Shown here: positions 11,904 to 20,839 of the stretch, one piece after another
How the letters are laid out: each line of letters begins with the position of its first letter
Position numbering within the stretch: position 1 is the stretch's first letter
Source: a virus
Virus record (IMG/VR): IMGVR_UViG_3300044635_000400
Span: 1-38,910 of that record
Strand: one strand, 5' to 3'
Length of the DNA: 38,910 bases
Translations under genes and position numbers: made by a program
Notes under the pieces: generated by a model
Told to the model about the DNA's origin: nothing
The model's input: the letters and a program-made list of their open reading frames with translations, nothing else
Database searches by the model: none

Positions 11904-14246
11904 TCAATTCTTGCCTATCGACGGCATGATGCTCGACTTAGGCAAGTCTTCCGCCAAGCGGCGCAAGTCTGATTTGTTCCCTTTTTTCACGTCTGGCGCG
12001 ACAAAGATATGTTTCTTGGTCACGTATTCAGTCGAACCGATCCGGCCCATGTCAACCCAGCCAGCTTCTTTGAGCGCATGAAGTAGCGCCGCCTGTGGTA
12101 TCTTGACGCCGGCAGGGACGTTAATCGCCAGCGCGTCACAGATGCGGTGGAAAGGCCCACCGATGACACCATTGGCAAACACACCAGCCCTTTCGCGCAT
12201 CATGTCCACCAGATAGCTTTCCGCGACGCTCATGCCATGCTCGACCATGTTCAGCTTCCATTCGGTCACTGGCGGTGCAGCCGCAGGGTTGAACGCCGAC
12301 ACGTCGCGCTGATGCAGCCAAGCGGCGCACTTCTCATAGCCGCCGCTTTCATACCAGCCCCACAGCTTTTTGGCTGCGGTCGGCGTCATACGCGGCGCGC
12401 GCGTCCACACGCAGAACCAGCGGCGGTCTTGCGTCGGTAGCGTGATAGGCAGCGGATCGTTCGTGTAGGCAATCACCATCAGGCGGTTGACCAAATCATA
12501 GGGGTGCATACCCTTGCGGTTGACCGACAGCGTTTCAGGCGGCGCAGCGATGAGCGGCTTTAGCTTGTTAGCCATCGCCCGGCGTTCGCGTGCCTCTGGC
12601 TCCTTTAACTCGTTGAGGATGACAACTTCAGCCTCAAGCGCGTAGCCCCACTGGCTGTCCAAGCCGCCAGCCTCAATGACTGACCTGTTGCGCCAATGCT
12701 TGCCGCCAAGCGCCCACAGGAACGGCTGGAACATACTGTCCTTACCAGCGCCTTCATCGCCGCCAATCAGGATGGCATGGTTAATCTTGACGCTAGGGTG
12801 CTGTATCTTGAACGCCATAGCGTCAAGGATGTGGTCTAACTCGACATCATCCGCGACCAGACTGCGGCAATGCTCTAGCCAAGGCTCGACATCATGGTCT
12901 GCAATCTTGTCGCTGCCCGACACATCAGGCCGTCCGTCTGTCCAGCGATTGCCGTAGACAAGCCCGTCACGCGTCACCAGCACGTCATCGCCAGCGGCGA
13001 ACGTCACAGCCGACAGCGCAGGGGCGCCGCGATCCTGACGGCGCTCATCATAATAGATGGACGCCTGCACGCGGTTTGTCTTCTTGTGGATGGAACGGCA
13101 GTCAACGTGACGGAACAACGCGTTAAAGACGTTGCGGGCTATCTCCTGACGCGTCACCATGTCGAAATAGCTATCGTCGGACTGTATATATGCGAAACGC
13201 TCGAACCATTCGCTTTGTTCCAGCCGTCCTGCTTCTTTCTTTTCGACCTCACGCACACGCGCTGCGGCCTCATCAGGGAACGCTTCGGTAGGCGCGATTT
13301 TCTCATACATCGACGCCAGACGTTCAGCGATTAACTCGTCACGCAAGCCCGGCGTTACCTTCGGGCCACCTTCATTGGCAACCCAATCAAGGAACGTGCG
13401 GCTGTCTAAGTCTTGGCAATGCCCATGATAGCAGCAGAACGAACGATCCAGCGGCTTGTAGCGCGCCTCGACCATGCCGTCGCTGTGTTGCTCATGGTTA
13501 GGGCAAACTATGCCGCACCAGCCGTCAGCGTTAGGATGGCTAAGGACTAGGTTGTTGTCCGCAAGCCATGTGAGGACGTTGTCCAGCCCATTGTCGCGCA
13601 ACTGCACAGCTTTATATTCGGCTGTGTCGCCTTCTTCTGGCGTAACGTCCAGCGCCTTGCAGATTTCATCCAGCGTGTATTCACGCTCAGGGTTGAACGA
13701 TACCAGACGCGCAGGAAAGTTATTGCGCCCTTGCTTCAGGTTGACGCTGCCGGGGATGCGGCAGTTGCGGACGGCGTTAGTCGCGCCCGGATCGGTGTAG
13801 CCAGCGTCCGCAATGGCCTTGATGGCAGCGCAGAAGTCGCCCTTGCGTGGCTGTTCGCTGAACGCGTAGCCCCACTGGAACGAACCTTCGCTGGTTTCCA
13901 ATATCCATGTCGGGTCAAGCGGCGGCGTCTTTGACTTAGTGCCGACATCGTCCAGCATCATAAACAACACATACTCGACGTTGCTGGACTTGGCGGCTGG
14001 CTTGCCGTCTACAAAGCGGCCAACGATAAACGAACCTGTGTTGACATACCATGCCTCGCCTTCTTTCATGCGGGTCTTTTCTGGCAGGAACGCAGGGAAG
14101 GTTGCCTTCGGCGCGCCGTCTGCGTGGAATATCATGTTGCCGTCGCTGTCATGCTGCGGCTTCTGCCGCACAACTAAAGCTGTCTCGCCGTATTCGGTGG
14201 CTAGACCAGTGACATATTCTATGAATTTCGTGCGATCCTCACTCAT
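11904..14246 (-). CDS. Primase-helicase fusion (DUF5906-like helicase)
   Basis: A 780-residue protein from ATG 14246 (AGGAG 7 bases upstream; a longer frame to 14318 overlaps the polymerase). The N-terminal 200 residues resemble a RepB/primase-polymerase-like domain with GSFQWGYAFS and GSVNLKQGRNNFPARLV. A Cys/His cluster at about 243-276 (CGIVCPNHEQHSDG, CCYHGHC) looks like a zinc-binding domain. The C-terminal half is an SF3-like ATPase with Walker A GGDEGAGKDSMF near residue 495 and the downstream VVILNELKEPEAR. It should prime and unwind DNA for the adjacent polymerase. Confidence 0.88.
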   Translation of the reverse strand: MSEDRTKFIEYVTGLATEYGETALVVRQKPQHDSDGNMIFHADGAPKATFPAFLPEKTRMKEGEAWYVNTGSFIVGRFVDGKPAAKSSNVEYVLFMMLDDVGTKSKTPPLDPTWILETSEGSFQWGYAFSEQPRKGDFCAAIKAIADAGYTDPGATNAVRNCRIPGSVNLKQGRNNFPARLVSFNPEREYTLDEICKALDVTPEEGDTAEYKAVQLRDNGLDNVLTWLADNNLVLSHPNADGWCGIVCPNHEQHSDGMVEARYKPLDRSFCCYHGHCQDLDSRTFLDWVANEGGPKVTPGLRDELIAERLASMYEKIAPTEAFPDEAAARVREVEKKEAGRLEQSEWFERFAYIQSDDSYFDMVTRQEIARNVFNALFRHVDCRSIHKKTNRVQASIYYDERRQDRGAPALSAVTFAAGDDVLVTRDGLVYGNRWTDGRPDVSGSDKIADHDVEPWLEHCRSLVADDVELDHILDAMAFKIQHPSVKINHAILIGGDEGAGKDSMFQPFLWALGGKHWRNRSVIEAGGLDSQWGYALEAEVVILNELKEPEARERRAMANKLKPLIAAPPETLSVNRKGMHPYDLVNRLMVIAYTNDPLPITLPTQDRRWFCVWTRAPRMTPTAAKKLWGWYESGGYEKCAAWLHQRDVSAFNPAAAPPVTEWKLNMVEHGMSVAESYLVDMMRERAGVFANGVIGGPFHRICDALAINVPAGVKIPQAALLHALKEAGWVDMGRIGSTEYVTKKHIFVAPDVKKGNKSDLRRLAEDLPKSSIMPSIGKN

Positions 14247-14257
14247 CGCTTGCTCCT

Positions 14258-16213
14258 CTATTTGCCGTATCGTTCCATTATTGCCACTTCTGCGTTCAGG
14301 GGTAAACCCGACGCCCAAGGTGGCGGCTCACACATAATCTGCACCAGCCGCGCTGCGGCGGCTTCGGCTTCATCCTCTGGCACTTCCAAGACGATTTCAT
14401 CGTGGATGTGCAACACTACGTTATCCAATCGACGCAAGGCGTGGCGCAGCAAGTCGTTAGCGACAGCCTGCGTGATGTTCTCACACGCCAGACCGCGCCA
14501 CAGCCGCGCTCTAGGCCATTCTTTAGCGTCTGCGGCTGGCTTCCATGAAGCCTTAGCATAGGTCAGATTGCCTTCCTCGTCGAAACGGGCGAAAGGATAA
14601 CATAACACACGTCCAGACGGAAGCGCATACCAAAGATGCAATCCATCAAATAAATATGTGACGCGGCCAATGGTAAACTCACGGCCCTTGTTCCGCATGG
14701 CGCGCATATAGGTGTCCTCAAGGCCAGACCAGTAAGGCACAGCCCACTTGTTAGCCCTGCGCCATGCGTCCACCATGCGCTTCGCGTCGCTCTCCGACAT
14801 CAGCAAGCCGTAGATGCGGCCCATGCTGGCGAACGCACCGACGCCGCCTGCAAAGCCGCACGCCAACTCTTGAACCTTCCCGATCTGGCGCTGGTCTTTA
14901 TCGACCTCATCATAGCTGACATGAAAGGTCGCCATAGCGTTGTGCTTGTAGACATCCTCGCCCTTGGCAAAGATGTCCAGCTTGTTTGCGCCAAAGGTGC
15001 TGTTGGACGCCCACGGCGTCACCCGCGCTTCGATAGCGGCCCAATCGGCAACGACCAGCCGCTTGCCTTTGTCGGCCATCAGCGCAGGACGTAGCATACC
15101 CTTCAGCACGTCAGTTACGCGGCGACCATGCGCGGGGACAATCTGGTGACCGCGCACCATAGCCTGCCGCACTAATGCCGGGTCGGCGGCGCACTTTCTT
15201 GGGAAGTTGTGGACCTGAAGCCCAAATGATGAAGCGCGGCCAGTAGCACTGCCTCCTGCAAAAACAAATGCTCCTCTAACTCGAAAATCTTCCTCATCAG
15301 CAAGCGCCGCGGCACGCTGGAATTTTGCCACGGACGATGCCCAGAGATCGTCCGCGCACTGTATGACTTCTGCAACTTCCGCCGGAACTTCATCAGGGTT
15401 TTCCTCCGCCAGCACGAGTAGGTTAGCACGCACGTTCTTGTCAATGGACAGCTTCTCAACGCCATCCTTCATCACAGTTGCCACGGCCACGGCCTGCGGC
15501 CCTACCCTGTCCAGCACCCACGCCTTCATCTTGGGGCTGCGGACGGACTTAATCTCGCCGTGCGTCACCTCTGCGACGATATCCTGTATCTCAACCATCT
15601 CTTCTTGGGCGTAGCGCACAGCGGCCAGCGCCAGCGGCCTGTCAAGCAGGACGCCGCGGTCGTTGATGCGCTCGTTGGTGTGATAGTCGGCCAACTCTTC
15701 GTCGGACAGCGGACGCTGCGCCTGCGCGATAGCGCGCATGGCCCGCACGTCCTGTTCGCAATAATCGACCATCTCCTGCATCAGCGCGGCGTCCTCGCGG
15801 AACGTGCCATCGCCTTGCGGAACGGACAGCAGGCGGATCAGTTGTCCGCCGCGATGGTCTTTCTTCATGGTCGCGCCAGCGAAGCGGCCCACATCCTCAA
15901 GGCTACCCGGCGCGCAGTTGGCGCGGGCTTGCGCTGCGGTGCAGTAGAACTGCTCCAGCTTGAACTCGACCTGAAGGACATACCAGAATATCAGGCGCTC
16001 GAACGCGGCGTTGTGCGCGTATACCAGCCCCTTGTGGTCTTTGACGGCTTGCGGGAAAGGCTCACCGGGGAGCCACGTCCGCACGTCTTCGTCATCAAAT
16101 GCATAGGACATACACAGCACGTCGGTGCTGGCGTCCTGCGCGTAATTATACACGCCGCGGCTGCGAAGGTCGCAACGGCTGCGCGTCTCAAAATCAACCC
16201 ATAATTTAGACAT
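14258..16213 (-). CDS. Family-A DNA polymerase
   Basis: A 651-residue polymerase from ATG 16213 (an in-frame GTG at 16225 is the alternative). The 3'-5' exonuclease motifs are present: WVDFETRSRCDLR (D-x-E), YAHNAAFERLIF and YCEQDVRAM. The polymerase motifs are A (VVADWAAIEARVTPW, near residue 385), B-region (GKVQELACGFAGGVGAFASM) and C (VLHIHDEIVLEVP, near residue 605). Motif B is atypical of bacterial Pol I but of the short form seen in phage polymerases. No 5'-3' exonuclease domain. It replicates the phage genome together with the downstream primase-helicase. Confidence 0.95.
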   Translation of the reverse strand: MSKLWVDFETRSRCDLRSRGVYNYAQDASTDVLCMSYAFDDEDVRTWLPGEPFPQAVKDHKGLVYAHNAAFERLIFWYVLQVEFKLEQFYCTAAQARANCAPGSLEDVGRFAGATMKKDHRGGQLIRLLSVPQGDGTFREDAALMQEMVDYCEQDVRAMRAIAQAQRPLSDEELADYHTNERINDRGVLLDRPLALAAVRYAQEEMVEIQDIVAEVTHGEIKSVRSPKMKAWVLDRVGPQAVAVATVMKDGVEKLSIDKNVRANLLVLAEENPDEVPAEVAEVIQCADDLWASSVAKFQRAAALADEEDFRVRGAFVFAGGSATGRASSFGLQVHNFPRKCAADPALVRQAMVRGHQIVPAHGRRVTDVLKGMLRPALMADKGKRLVVADWAAIEARVTPWASNSTFGANKLDIFAKGEDVYKHNAMATFHVSYDEVDKDQRQIGKVQELACGFAGGVGAFASMGRIYGLLMSESDAKRMVDAWRRANKWAVPYWSGLEDTYMRAMRNKGREFTIGRVTYLFDGLHLWYALPSGRVLCYPFARFDEEGNLTYAKASWKPAADAKEWPRARLWRGLACENITQAVANDLLRHALRRLDNVVLHIHDEIVLEVPEDEAEAAAARLVQIMCEPPPWASGLPLNAEVAIMERYGK

Positions 16214-16238
16214 AGAAGTTCTCACTCTTCTGCTACTC

Positions 16239-16262
16239 GCCGGGGTGGTGGATCACCCCGGC
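16239..16262 (-). other. Intergenic hairpin before polymerase gene
   Basis: GCCGGGGTG (16239-16247) and CACCCCGGC (16254-16262) form a perfect 9-bp stem with a 6-base loop. On the minus-strand message it lies between the upstream gene (ends 16274) and the polymerase start (16213). No T-run follows, so partial attenuation or mRNA protection is more likely than termination. Confidence 0.6.
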
Positions 16263-16273
16263 TTTCGCACCCC

Positions 16274-16936
16274 TTAAACTACGCGACGACGACGACGCGC
16301 ACCTTCAGCGGCTTCAGGTTCAGCGGCGACTTCCAACTCCGCGTCCTCTGTCTCTTCAACTGCATTTGCATCCATCGACACCCAATCGGTGATGTCAAAG
16401 ATAGGCGTGTAGATGCGACCATAGGTCTTGTGCTGGTAATGCTCTGACGACAGCGAGAGCAACGGCACAGGCTTAGTCTGGTCCTTGTCCACCTGATCGG
16501 CGATGGCAACAGCCAATGCCTGCACAGCGCGTTTGCCGCCGACTGATGTAGCCGTGAAGCGCGCCTGCATGTCCTTGTCTTCGCCGTTGGTGCAGACCAG
16601 CATCATGCCGACTTGCATTTCCCAACCGCGCTGTGCGCCTGCTGGTGCTGGTTCCAACTCTGGCAGCGGCTCTGACACTGGCACCAGCTTTTCAGCCAGC
16701 ACTTCGCCGTTGCCCCATGCGATGTAGCCATGAACGAACGAGAACGGATTAGCGGCCCACAGGCTGCCGTCCTCAACTTCGGTCTGGTCTGCACCGAAAA
16801 CCCAATGGCCTGTCTTGTCCATCTTTAGGATGACTGTGCCGCCCGGCGCAACTTCCGATTGGATGGAACGCAACGCGCCGGAGAGGGACTGAACGGACGG
16901 CAAGTTAGCGCCGCCAAAAGTAGTGATATTCGACAT
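16274..16936 (-). CDS. Conserved replication-module protein, 220 aa
   Basis: Starts MSNITTFGGANLPSVQSLSG and contains ILKMDKTGHWVFGADQTEVE, NPFSFVHGYIAWG and EHYQHKTYGRIYTPIFDITD. The C-terminus is acidic, then ends in an arginine run (RRRRRVV). I recall similar proteins beside DNA polymerase in many tailed phages. The position between a DUF2800-type nuclease and the polymerase is where other phages keep their ssDNA-binding protein. The beta-rich sequence is compatible with that, but the assignment is inference. Confidence 0.75.
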   Translation of the reverse strand: MSNITTFGGANLPSVQSLSGALRSIQSEVAPGGTVILKMDKTGHWVFGADQTEVEDGSLWAANPFSFVHGYIAWGNGEVLAEKLVPVSEPLPELEPAPAGAQRGWEMQVGMMLVCTNGEDKDMQARFTATSVGGKRAVQALAVAIADQVDKDQTKPVPLLSLSSEHYQHKTYGRIYTPIFDITDWVSMDANAVEETEDAELEVAAEPEAAEGARRRRRVV

Positions 16937-16954
16937 TGTATTGTACCTTTTCTG

Positions 16955-18076
16955 TTACTGGATTTTAGACATAGCTTTGGTAAGCGTCTGTCCGATTTGC
17001 AAAACCGCTGGCCGAGGATCATTCTCCGGCGCAAGGGTAGAGCCTGTTGAGACGGCGACAACTAAGTCCGCCGGCAATTCTATCTTGGCTTTCTTCAAAG
17101 CCTTTTCCGCTTGGGCTGGTGACAGCGGCTTGGGGTCGCCCCATGCTTCTACACCAACGCCTGTCAGGAAGGCTACAGCCTTATCCTCATTTGTCCACTG
17201 TCTTGTGGCGCGTTTGTTGACCAGCTTCCAGCCGGGGACTTTGCGCCCCTCTTCCAGAAGCCCGTGCGCCATCTGCTGCAAGTCCTTGATGAACGCCTCA
17301 ATCAGCGGCGCCTGTTCCAGATAGTGTGCAATCTGGTCTACCGGCAGCGCGTCCATCTTGGCTTTCAGGGCGCGGTCTACAGCGCCTGTCATGACAGGGC
17401 AGATGGGCTTGGCCGCACACCACTTGCAATGGTCGCCTGACGCCAACGGCGCGTCTGGGCGCATGGCAATCTTAACGGCGGCGGCAAGTTCTTTCTCGAA
17501 CGCGTCAACGCGTGCAAGGTCAGTCACCCACCGCTTGACGAACGGTGGTTGTACAATGATTAGTTCGACTTCTTTTGCGCCCTCGAAAGCCCAAGCCGTA
17601 TCCGCCGTGCGTTTAGCCGCCGCAGCGTAGAAGAGTAGCTGGCTGTTTTCCTCGACTTCGACAGCCACGCCATCGCCAAACTTCCAATCCAGAACGACCG
17701 CTCGATCACCCATGCGACCAAGAAGATCGGTAGAACCAAAAACGTCAGGCAGAAAATCACCAAAACCAACCCGGCTTTCAACCGCATATTCCATCTCCCC
17801 CTTGGGGTCTATCTCGTCCAGCGCACGCAGCGCCGGTATCAGCTTGTCATCGACCAGTGCTTCAGTCAGCACGGTTTTCTCATAGGTGGTGCCGACCATG
17901 CTGTACGGATCAAGGTCACGCTCTAATATGGTGGCTATAGTGTCGTGCAGGAGCGTGCCTTCGTCGGCGTAGCTGCTGCTGGGCTTCGGCGGTACGGTGT
18001 CCACCAGCGCCACGCTGCCGGGGCAGGCGATGACGCGTTTGGCGGTAGAGCCGCCGACTATCTTACTATGCTGCAT
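16955..18076 (-). CDS. DUF2800-type PD-(D/E)XK nuclease
   Basis: A 373-residue protein from ATG 18076, chosen for GGAAGG 7 bases upstream; a longer frame to 18175 would cross the divergent promoter. A RecB/Cas4-like nuclease core is visible: YADEGTLLHDTI near residue 38, GSTDLLGRMGDRAVVLDWKF (acidic D, then D-W-K) and ENSQLLFYAAA. A cysteine cluster (CKWCAAKPICPVM) near residue 240 is like the Fe-S or zinc cysteines of related nucleases. It is probably a recombination or DNA-end-processing nuclease of the replication module. Confidence 0.88.
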   Translation of the reverse strand: MQHSKIVGGSTAKRVIACPGSVALVDTVPPKPSSSYADEGTLLHDTIATILERDLDPYSMVGTTYEKTVLTEALVDDKLIPALRALDEIDPKGEMEYAVESRVGFGDFLPDVFGSTDLLGRMGDRAVVLDWKFGDGVAVEVEENSQLLFYAAAAKRTADTAWAFEGAKEVELIIVQPPFVKRWVTDLARVDAFEKELAAAVKIAMRPDAPLASGDHCKWCAAKPICPVMTGAVDRALKAKMDALPVDQIAHYLEQAPLIEAFIKDLQQMAHGLLEEGRKVPGWKLVNKRATRQWTNEDKAVAFLTGVGVEAWGDPKPLSPAQAEKALKKAKIELPADLVVAVSTGSTLAPENDPRPAVLQIGQTLTKAMSKIQ

Positions 18077-18106
18077 ACTGAACCTTCCTTTACTGTTTGA
18101 GTAGCC

Positions 18107-18135
18107 GGTATACTCTGCAACATTTTTTAATGCAA
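18107..18135 (-). promoter_or_regulatory. Putative promoter of replication operon
   Basis: On the minus strand, TTGCAT (18135-18130), 17 bases, then TATACC (18112-18107; TATA core matches). It lies in the 97-base space between divergent genes 18076 and 18174. That space also holds repeated ATGCAA/AATGC words around 18129-18148 that could bind a regulator of both directions. Confidence 0.45.
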
Positions 18136-18173
18136 TGCTTGAAATGCAAAAAATTTTGGAGTAGCGTTTTGCC

Positions 18174-18449
18174 ATGACTGAGAAAGAGATAGAGCGGTAC
18201 TTCTGTAAACGTGTGCGGGCAGCCGGCGGTTTCGCCTATAAGTTCCGCAGCGTTACGCAGATCGGTGTGGCCGACCGCATAGCATGTATGCCTAACGGCG
18301 AGGCTTGGTTCGTGGAACTGAAGCAGCCTAACGGTAGGCTGTCTGCGTTGCAGCGTATCTTTTCTGATGAGATGGCGCACACCAAGCAGCATTACGCCTG
18401 CCTGTGGTCAGTAGAGGATGTGGACACATGGCTCAAACGCTTCAGCTAA
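18174..18449 (+). CDS. VRR-NUC domain nuclease, 91 aa
   Basis: The whole protein is one VRR-NUC domain: MTEKEIERYFCKRVRAAGGF, then the catalytic PD-(D/E)XK-like GVADRIACMPNGEAWFVELK (acidic D and E-x-K) and a helical end. Such single-domain nucleases usually sit next to a phage SNF2-like helicase, as here, and may resolve branched DNA. GGAG lies 12 bases before the ATG. Confidence 0.92.
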   Translation: MTEKEIERYFCKRVRAAGGFAYKFRSVTQIGVADRIACMPNGEAWFVELKQPNGRLSALQRIFSDEMAHTKQHYACLWSVEDVDTWLKRFS

Positions 18450-19741
18450 GGCCGTACCAACAGCAGGCGGCGACGTTCCTGTACGAACGCGACCGCGCCA
18501 TGATCCTTGCGCCTGTTGGCGCGGGCAAGACTGCCATTACCTTGACGGCGATGGATGAGATGCTGCGCGACGGCCATGTCAAACGCTGGCTGGTGGTAGC
18601 GCCGAAGCGCGTCTGCACGGATGTGTGGCCGGTGGAAGCGCCGAAATGGTCTGGCGTCGCTCCTGCGCTGGCTGTCGGCACGCCAGCGCAAAGGGTGGAT
18701 GCGTTGCGGAGCGACGCCAGTGTTGTCGTCATTAACTATGACAACCTAGATAAGCTAGAGGATTTATCAGGCTTCGACGGAATTGTGTTCGACGAACTGA
18801 CGCGGCTGAAGAACCCCAGCGGCAAACGCTTCAAGTCGCTGGAAAAGCTGCTGGCTAACGTCAAGGTGCGCTGGGGCTTGACCGGATCGTTCACGTCGAA
18901 CGGCCTTGAGGATGTCTTCGGCCAGTGCAAGATCATCGACCAAGGGCTGCTGGGCCGCGCCAAGGGTGCGTTCATGCAACAGTATTTCATCTGCATCAAC
19001 CGCGACTTCGGCCAATGGGTTCCAGCAGCCGGTGGGTTGGAGCAAGTCATGGCGCGGATCAAACCGGCGACGTTCGTGCTGGAGCCGGGCGAATATAAGG
19101 ACAAGCTGCCGCCGTGCCATGTCACAGAGGTGCGCGTCGCGCTGGATGACCGCAAGCCATACGAAAAGATGAAGCGTGAGTATGTCGTGCGCTTCGGCGA
19201 TGACCAGATCGTAGCGCAGAACGCAGCGTCGGTGACGACCAAGCTGCAACAGATGGCGTCCGGCTTTGTCTACAACCGCGACGCAGGCACGCCGTCCATC
19301 TGGTTCAGCAGCCACAAGTTCGACCGGCTGGAAGAACTGCTGGCGGAGAACCAGCGGGCCAACACTATAGTCGCGTACACCTATCAGGAAGAGTTGGCGG
19401 AACTGAAGCGCCGCTTCCCGCACGCGCAGACAATGGACGACGACAATGTCATCGAACGCTGGAACCGCGGTGAGGTCGAGTTGCTGCTGGCGCATCCTAA
19501 GTCCGCAGGGCATGGCCTAAACCTACAGCATGGCGGATGCCACATGGTGTTCCTGTCGCTGCCGTGGTCGCTGGAACTTTACGAACAGACGGTCGGACGC
19601 CTGCACCGCAGCGGTCAGACCAAGGATGTCTGGGTCTACGTGATGTTGACCGAGAAAAGTATTGATGAACGTATATGGGCGGCGCTGCACGACAAGCGTG
19701 CGGTGTCCGACATAGCCTTAGAGGAATTGAAAAATGAGTAA
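18428..19741 (+). CDS. SNF2/DEAD-like superfamily 2 helicase
   Basis: A 437-residue protein from ATG 18428 (22 bases inside the nuclease gene). Motif I is LAPVGAGKTAITL near residue 30; motif II is FDGIVFDELTRLKN; the C-terminal RecA fold has the motif VI-type LYEQTVGRLHRSGQTKDVWV. The glutamine-rich start RPYQQQAA is the Q-motif. Together with the VRR-NUC protein it forms a common phage pair for remodelling replication or recombination intermediates. Confidence 0.93.
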   Translation: MAQTLQLRPYQQQAATFLYERDRAMILAPVGAGKTAITLTAMDEMLRDGHVKRWLVVAPKRVCTDVWPVEAPKWSGVAPALAVGTPAQRVDALRSDASVVVINYDNLDKLEDLSGFDGIVFDELTRLKNPSGKRFKSLEKLLANVKVRWGLTGSFTSNGLEDVFGQCKIIDQGLLGRAKGAFMQQYFICINRDFGQWVPAAGGLEQVMARIKPATFVLEPGEYKDKLPPCHVTEVRVALDDRKPYEKMKREYVVRFGDDQIVAQNAASVTTKLQQMASGFVYNRDAGTPSIWFSSHKFDRLEELLAENQRANTIVAYTYQEELAELKRRFPHAQTMDDDNVIERWNRGEVELLLAHPKSAGHGLNLQHGGCHMVFLSLPWSLELYEQTVGRLHRSGQTKDVWVYVMLTEKSIDERIWAALHDKRAVSDIALEELKNE

Positions 19742-19925
19742 GTTAAACTGGCGGTCGATGATTGCCGTGCTGTCCGACCTTACGGAAGGCGAACTAAAGG
19801 ATGCGCTGGACGCGGAACTGAAGACGCACAAGCGCCCGGCCATCGCCCGGCGGTTGCATCAGCGTTACTCTGCGATGCGGACGGCGCGGGAACGCGGTGA
19901 GATTATGAAAGGTTTAAAGAAATGA
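19734..19925 (+). CDS. Small basic protein, 63 aa
   Basis: Overlaps the helicase by 8 bases. The sequence MSKLNWRSMIAVLSDLTEGE, then LKDALDAELKTHKRPAIARR and LHQRYSAMRTARERGEIMKG is helical and basic at the C-terminus. I recall similar short proteins following phage SNF2 helicases. It may be a helicase partner, inferred from coupling. Confidence 0.8.
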   Translation: MSKLNWRSMIAVLSDLTEGELKDALDAELKTHKRPAIARRLHQRYSAMRTARERGEIMKGLKK

Positions 19926-20053
19926 CAGACCATGCAGCGGCGACCGCTGAAGCACTGGAAATGGTGATTGCCATGCTAAAGGCAGGGCAATCACCAGAAG
20001 ACTTAGGCCCGATGGTTATACTGATCGGGCGTATGATGGCTAGGCGAACCTAA
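19922..20053 (+). CDS. Tiny helical protein, 43 aa
   Basis: ATG 19922 overlaps the preceding TGA (ATGA). The peptide MTDHAAATAEALEMVIAMLK, then AGQSPEDLGPMVILIGRMMA and RRT is amphipathic and helical. It ends the rightward operon; its TAA (20051-20053) interlocks with the opposite-strand stop at 20050-20052. Function unknown. Confidence 0.65.
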   Translation: MTDHAAATAEALEMVIAMLKAGQSPEDLGPMVILIGRMMARRT

Positions 20054-20217
20054 GCTAAGTATTGCGACAGCGCCGTAGCGGCTGCGCCGATGATGGCGAG
20101 TACGCCGGCCAGCTTGGCTTTCCAACCAAGGGCAGGCTTTGGTGCTTCGTCCATCGGCAAGATTTTACCGGCGACTTCTTTCACGGCAATTTTCGTGATG
20201 AGGTTCTTCAAGTTCAT
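20050..20217 (-). CDS. Small membrane protein at end of lysis cluster, 55 aa
   Basis: ATG 20217 has AGGAGA 5 bases upstream, which I prefer to the longer frame from 20244. A soluble N-terminal part (MNLKNLITKIAVKEVAGKIL) is followed by one C-terminal transmembrane segment (LAGVLAIIGAAATALSQYLA). The position after the endolysin makes it a candidate holin or lysis accessory. A single helix with an N-terminal tail is not diagnostic. Confidence 0.65.
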   Translation of the reverse strand: MNLKNLITKIAVKEVAGKILPMDEAPKPALGWKAKLAGVLAIIGAAATALSQYLA

Positions 20218-20227
20218 GTTACTCTCC

Positions 20228-20839
20228 TTACAGCCAAGAAGCATATTTCTTGGTTTTCAGTTTGCGGTCGTCGAGGCCATGCGTGCCCCCGTTGATCCGC
20301 TTCGTCAGCGCAAGTATTGCACCGTCGCCAACGCCTTGGTCGCAAATGCCCCACAGCTTGTTCCGGTCGAAGAACCAAAGCGCGCTCTCGAAGCACAGTT
20401 CGCCGGCCACAAGGTCAGGATTGTCCATCACGTCGGGGCGACCAATGTAGTTGGCAAATGCTTGGTAGTTGTCTTTGCCTGTAAGCTGAAGCGCGCCACG
20501 GCCACGGAACTTCCATCCGTCGCCGCTGCTCTCAGGGCCGTTGCCCATGCGGTTGGCGTAGACGCGGTTGGCAATTTTCATAGGTTGGCGTTGATACGCC
20601 GCAGCTAACGCGTCTGTCGGGAAATATTTACGAAAGATGCCGCGCAGACCCTTCGCGCTGTAGTTCAGGTTCTCGCTGAACGCCTTGAAGCCACCCGACT
20701 CATGCGCCGTTTGAGCAAAGAAATGTGCAGCCCGATCAGGTGATAATTTATAAAAAGCCGCAGCCGCCTTAAATGTACCCGGACCAAATGCACCATCAGC
20801 GGTCACACCTATCTTTTTCTGTAGATTTACAAGGCTCAT
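20228..20839 (-). CDS. Endolysin, GH19 (chitinase-like lysozyme)
   Basis: A 203-residue protein. Residues 5-35 (LQKKIGVTADGAFGPGTFKA) look like a small peptidoglycan-binding repeat. The rest is a glycoside hydrolase family 19 fold with HFFAQTAHESGGFKAFSENL carrying the catalytic glutamate, and FRGRGALQLTGKDNYQAFAN as the second hallmark. It has no signal peptide or SAR helix, so export should need a holin. Its start overlaps the upstream stop by four bases. Confidence 0.93.
   Translation of the reverse strand: MSLVNLQKKIGVTADGAFGPGTFKAAAAFYKLSPDRAAHFFAQTAHESGGFKAFSENLNYSAKGLRGIFRKYFPTDALAAAYQRQPMKIANRVYANRMGNGPESSGDGWKFRGRGALQLTGKDNYQAFANYIGRPDVMDNPDLVAGELCFESALWFFDRNKLWGICDQGVGDGAILALTKRINGGTHGLDDRKLKTKKYASWL

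Noticed and set aside
18077-18175. Longer start of the DUF2800-type nuclease
   Set aside because: It crosses the divergent intergenic region into the first codon of the opposite gene; ATG 18076 has a good ribosome-binding site and begins the family's usual N-terminus.
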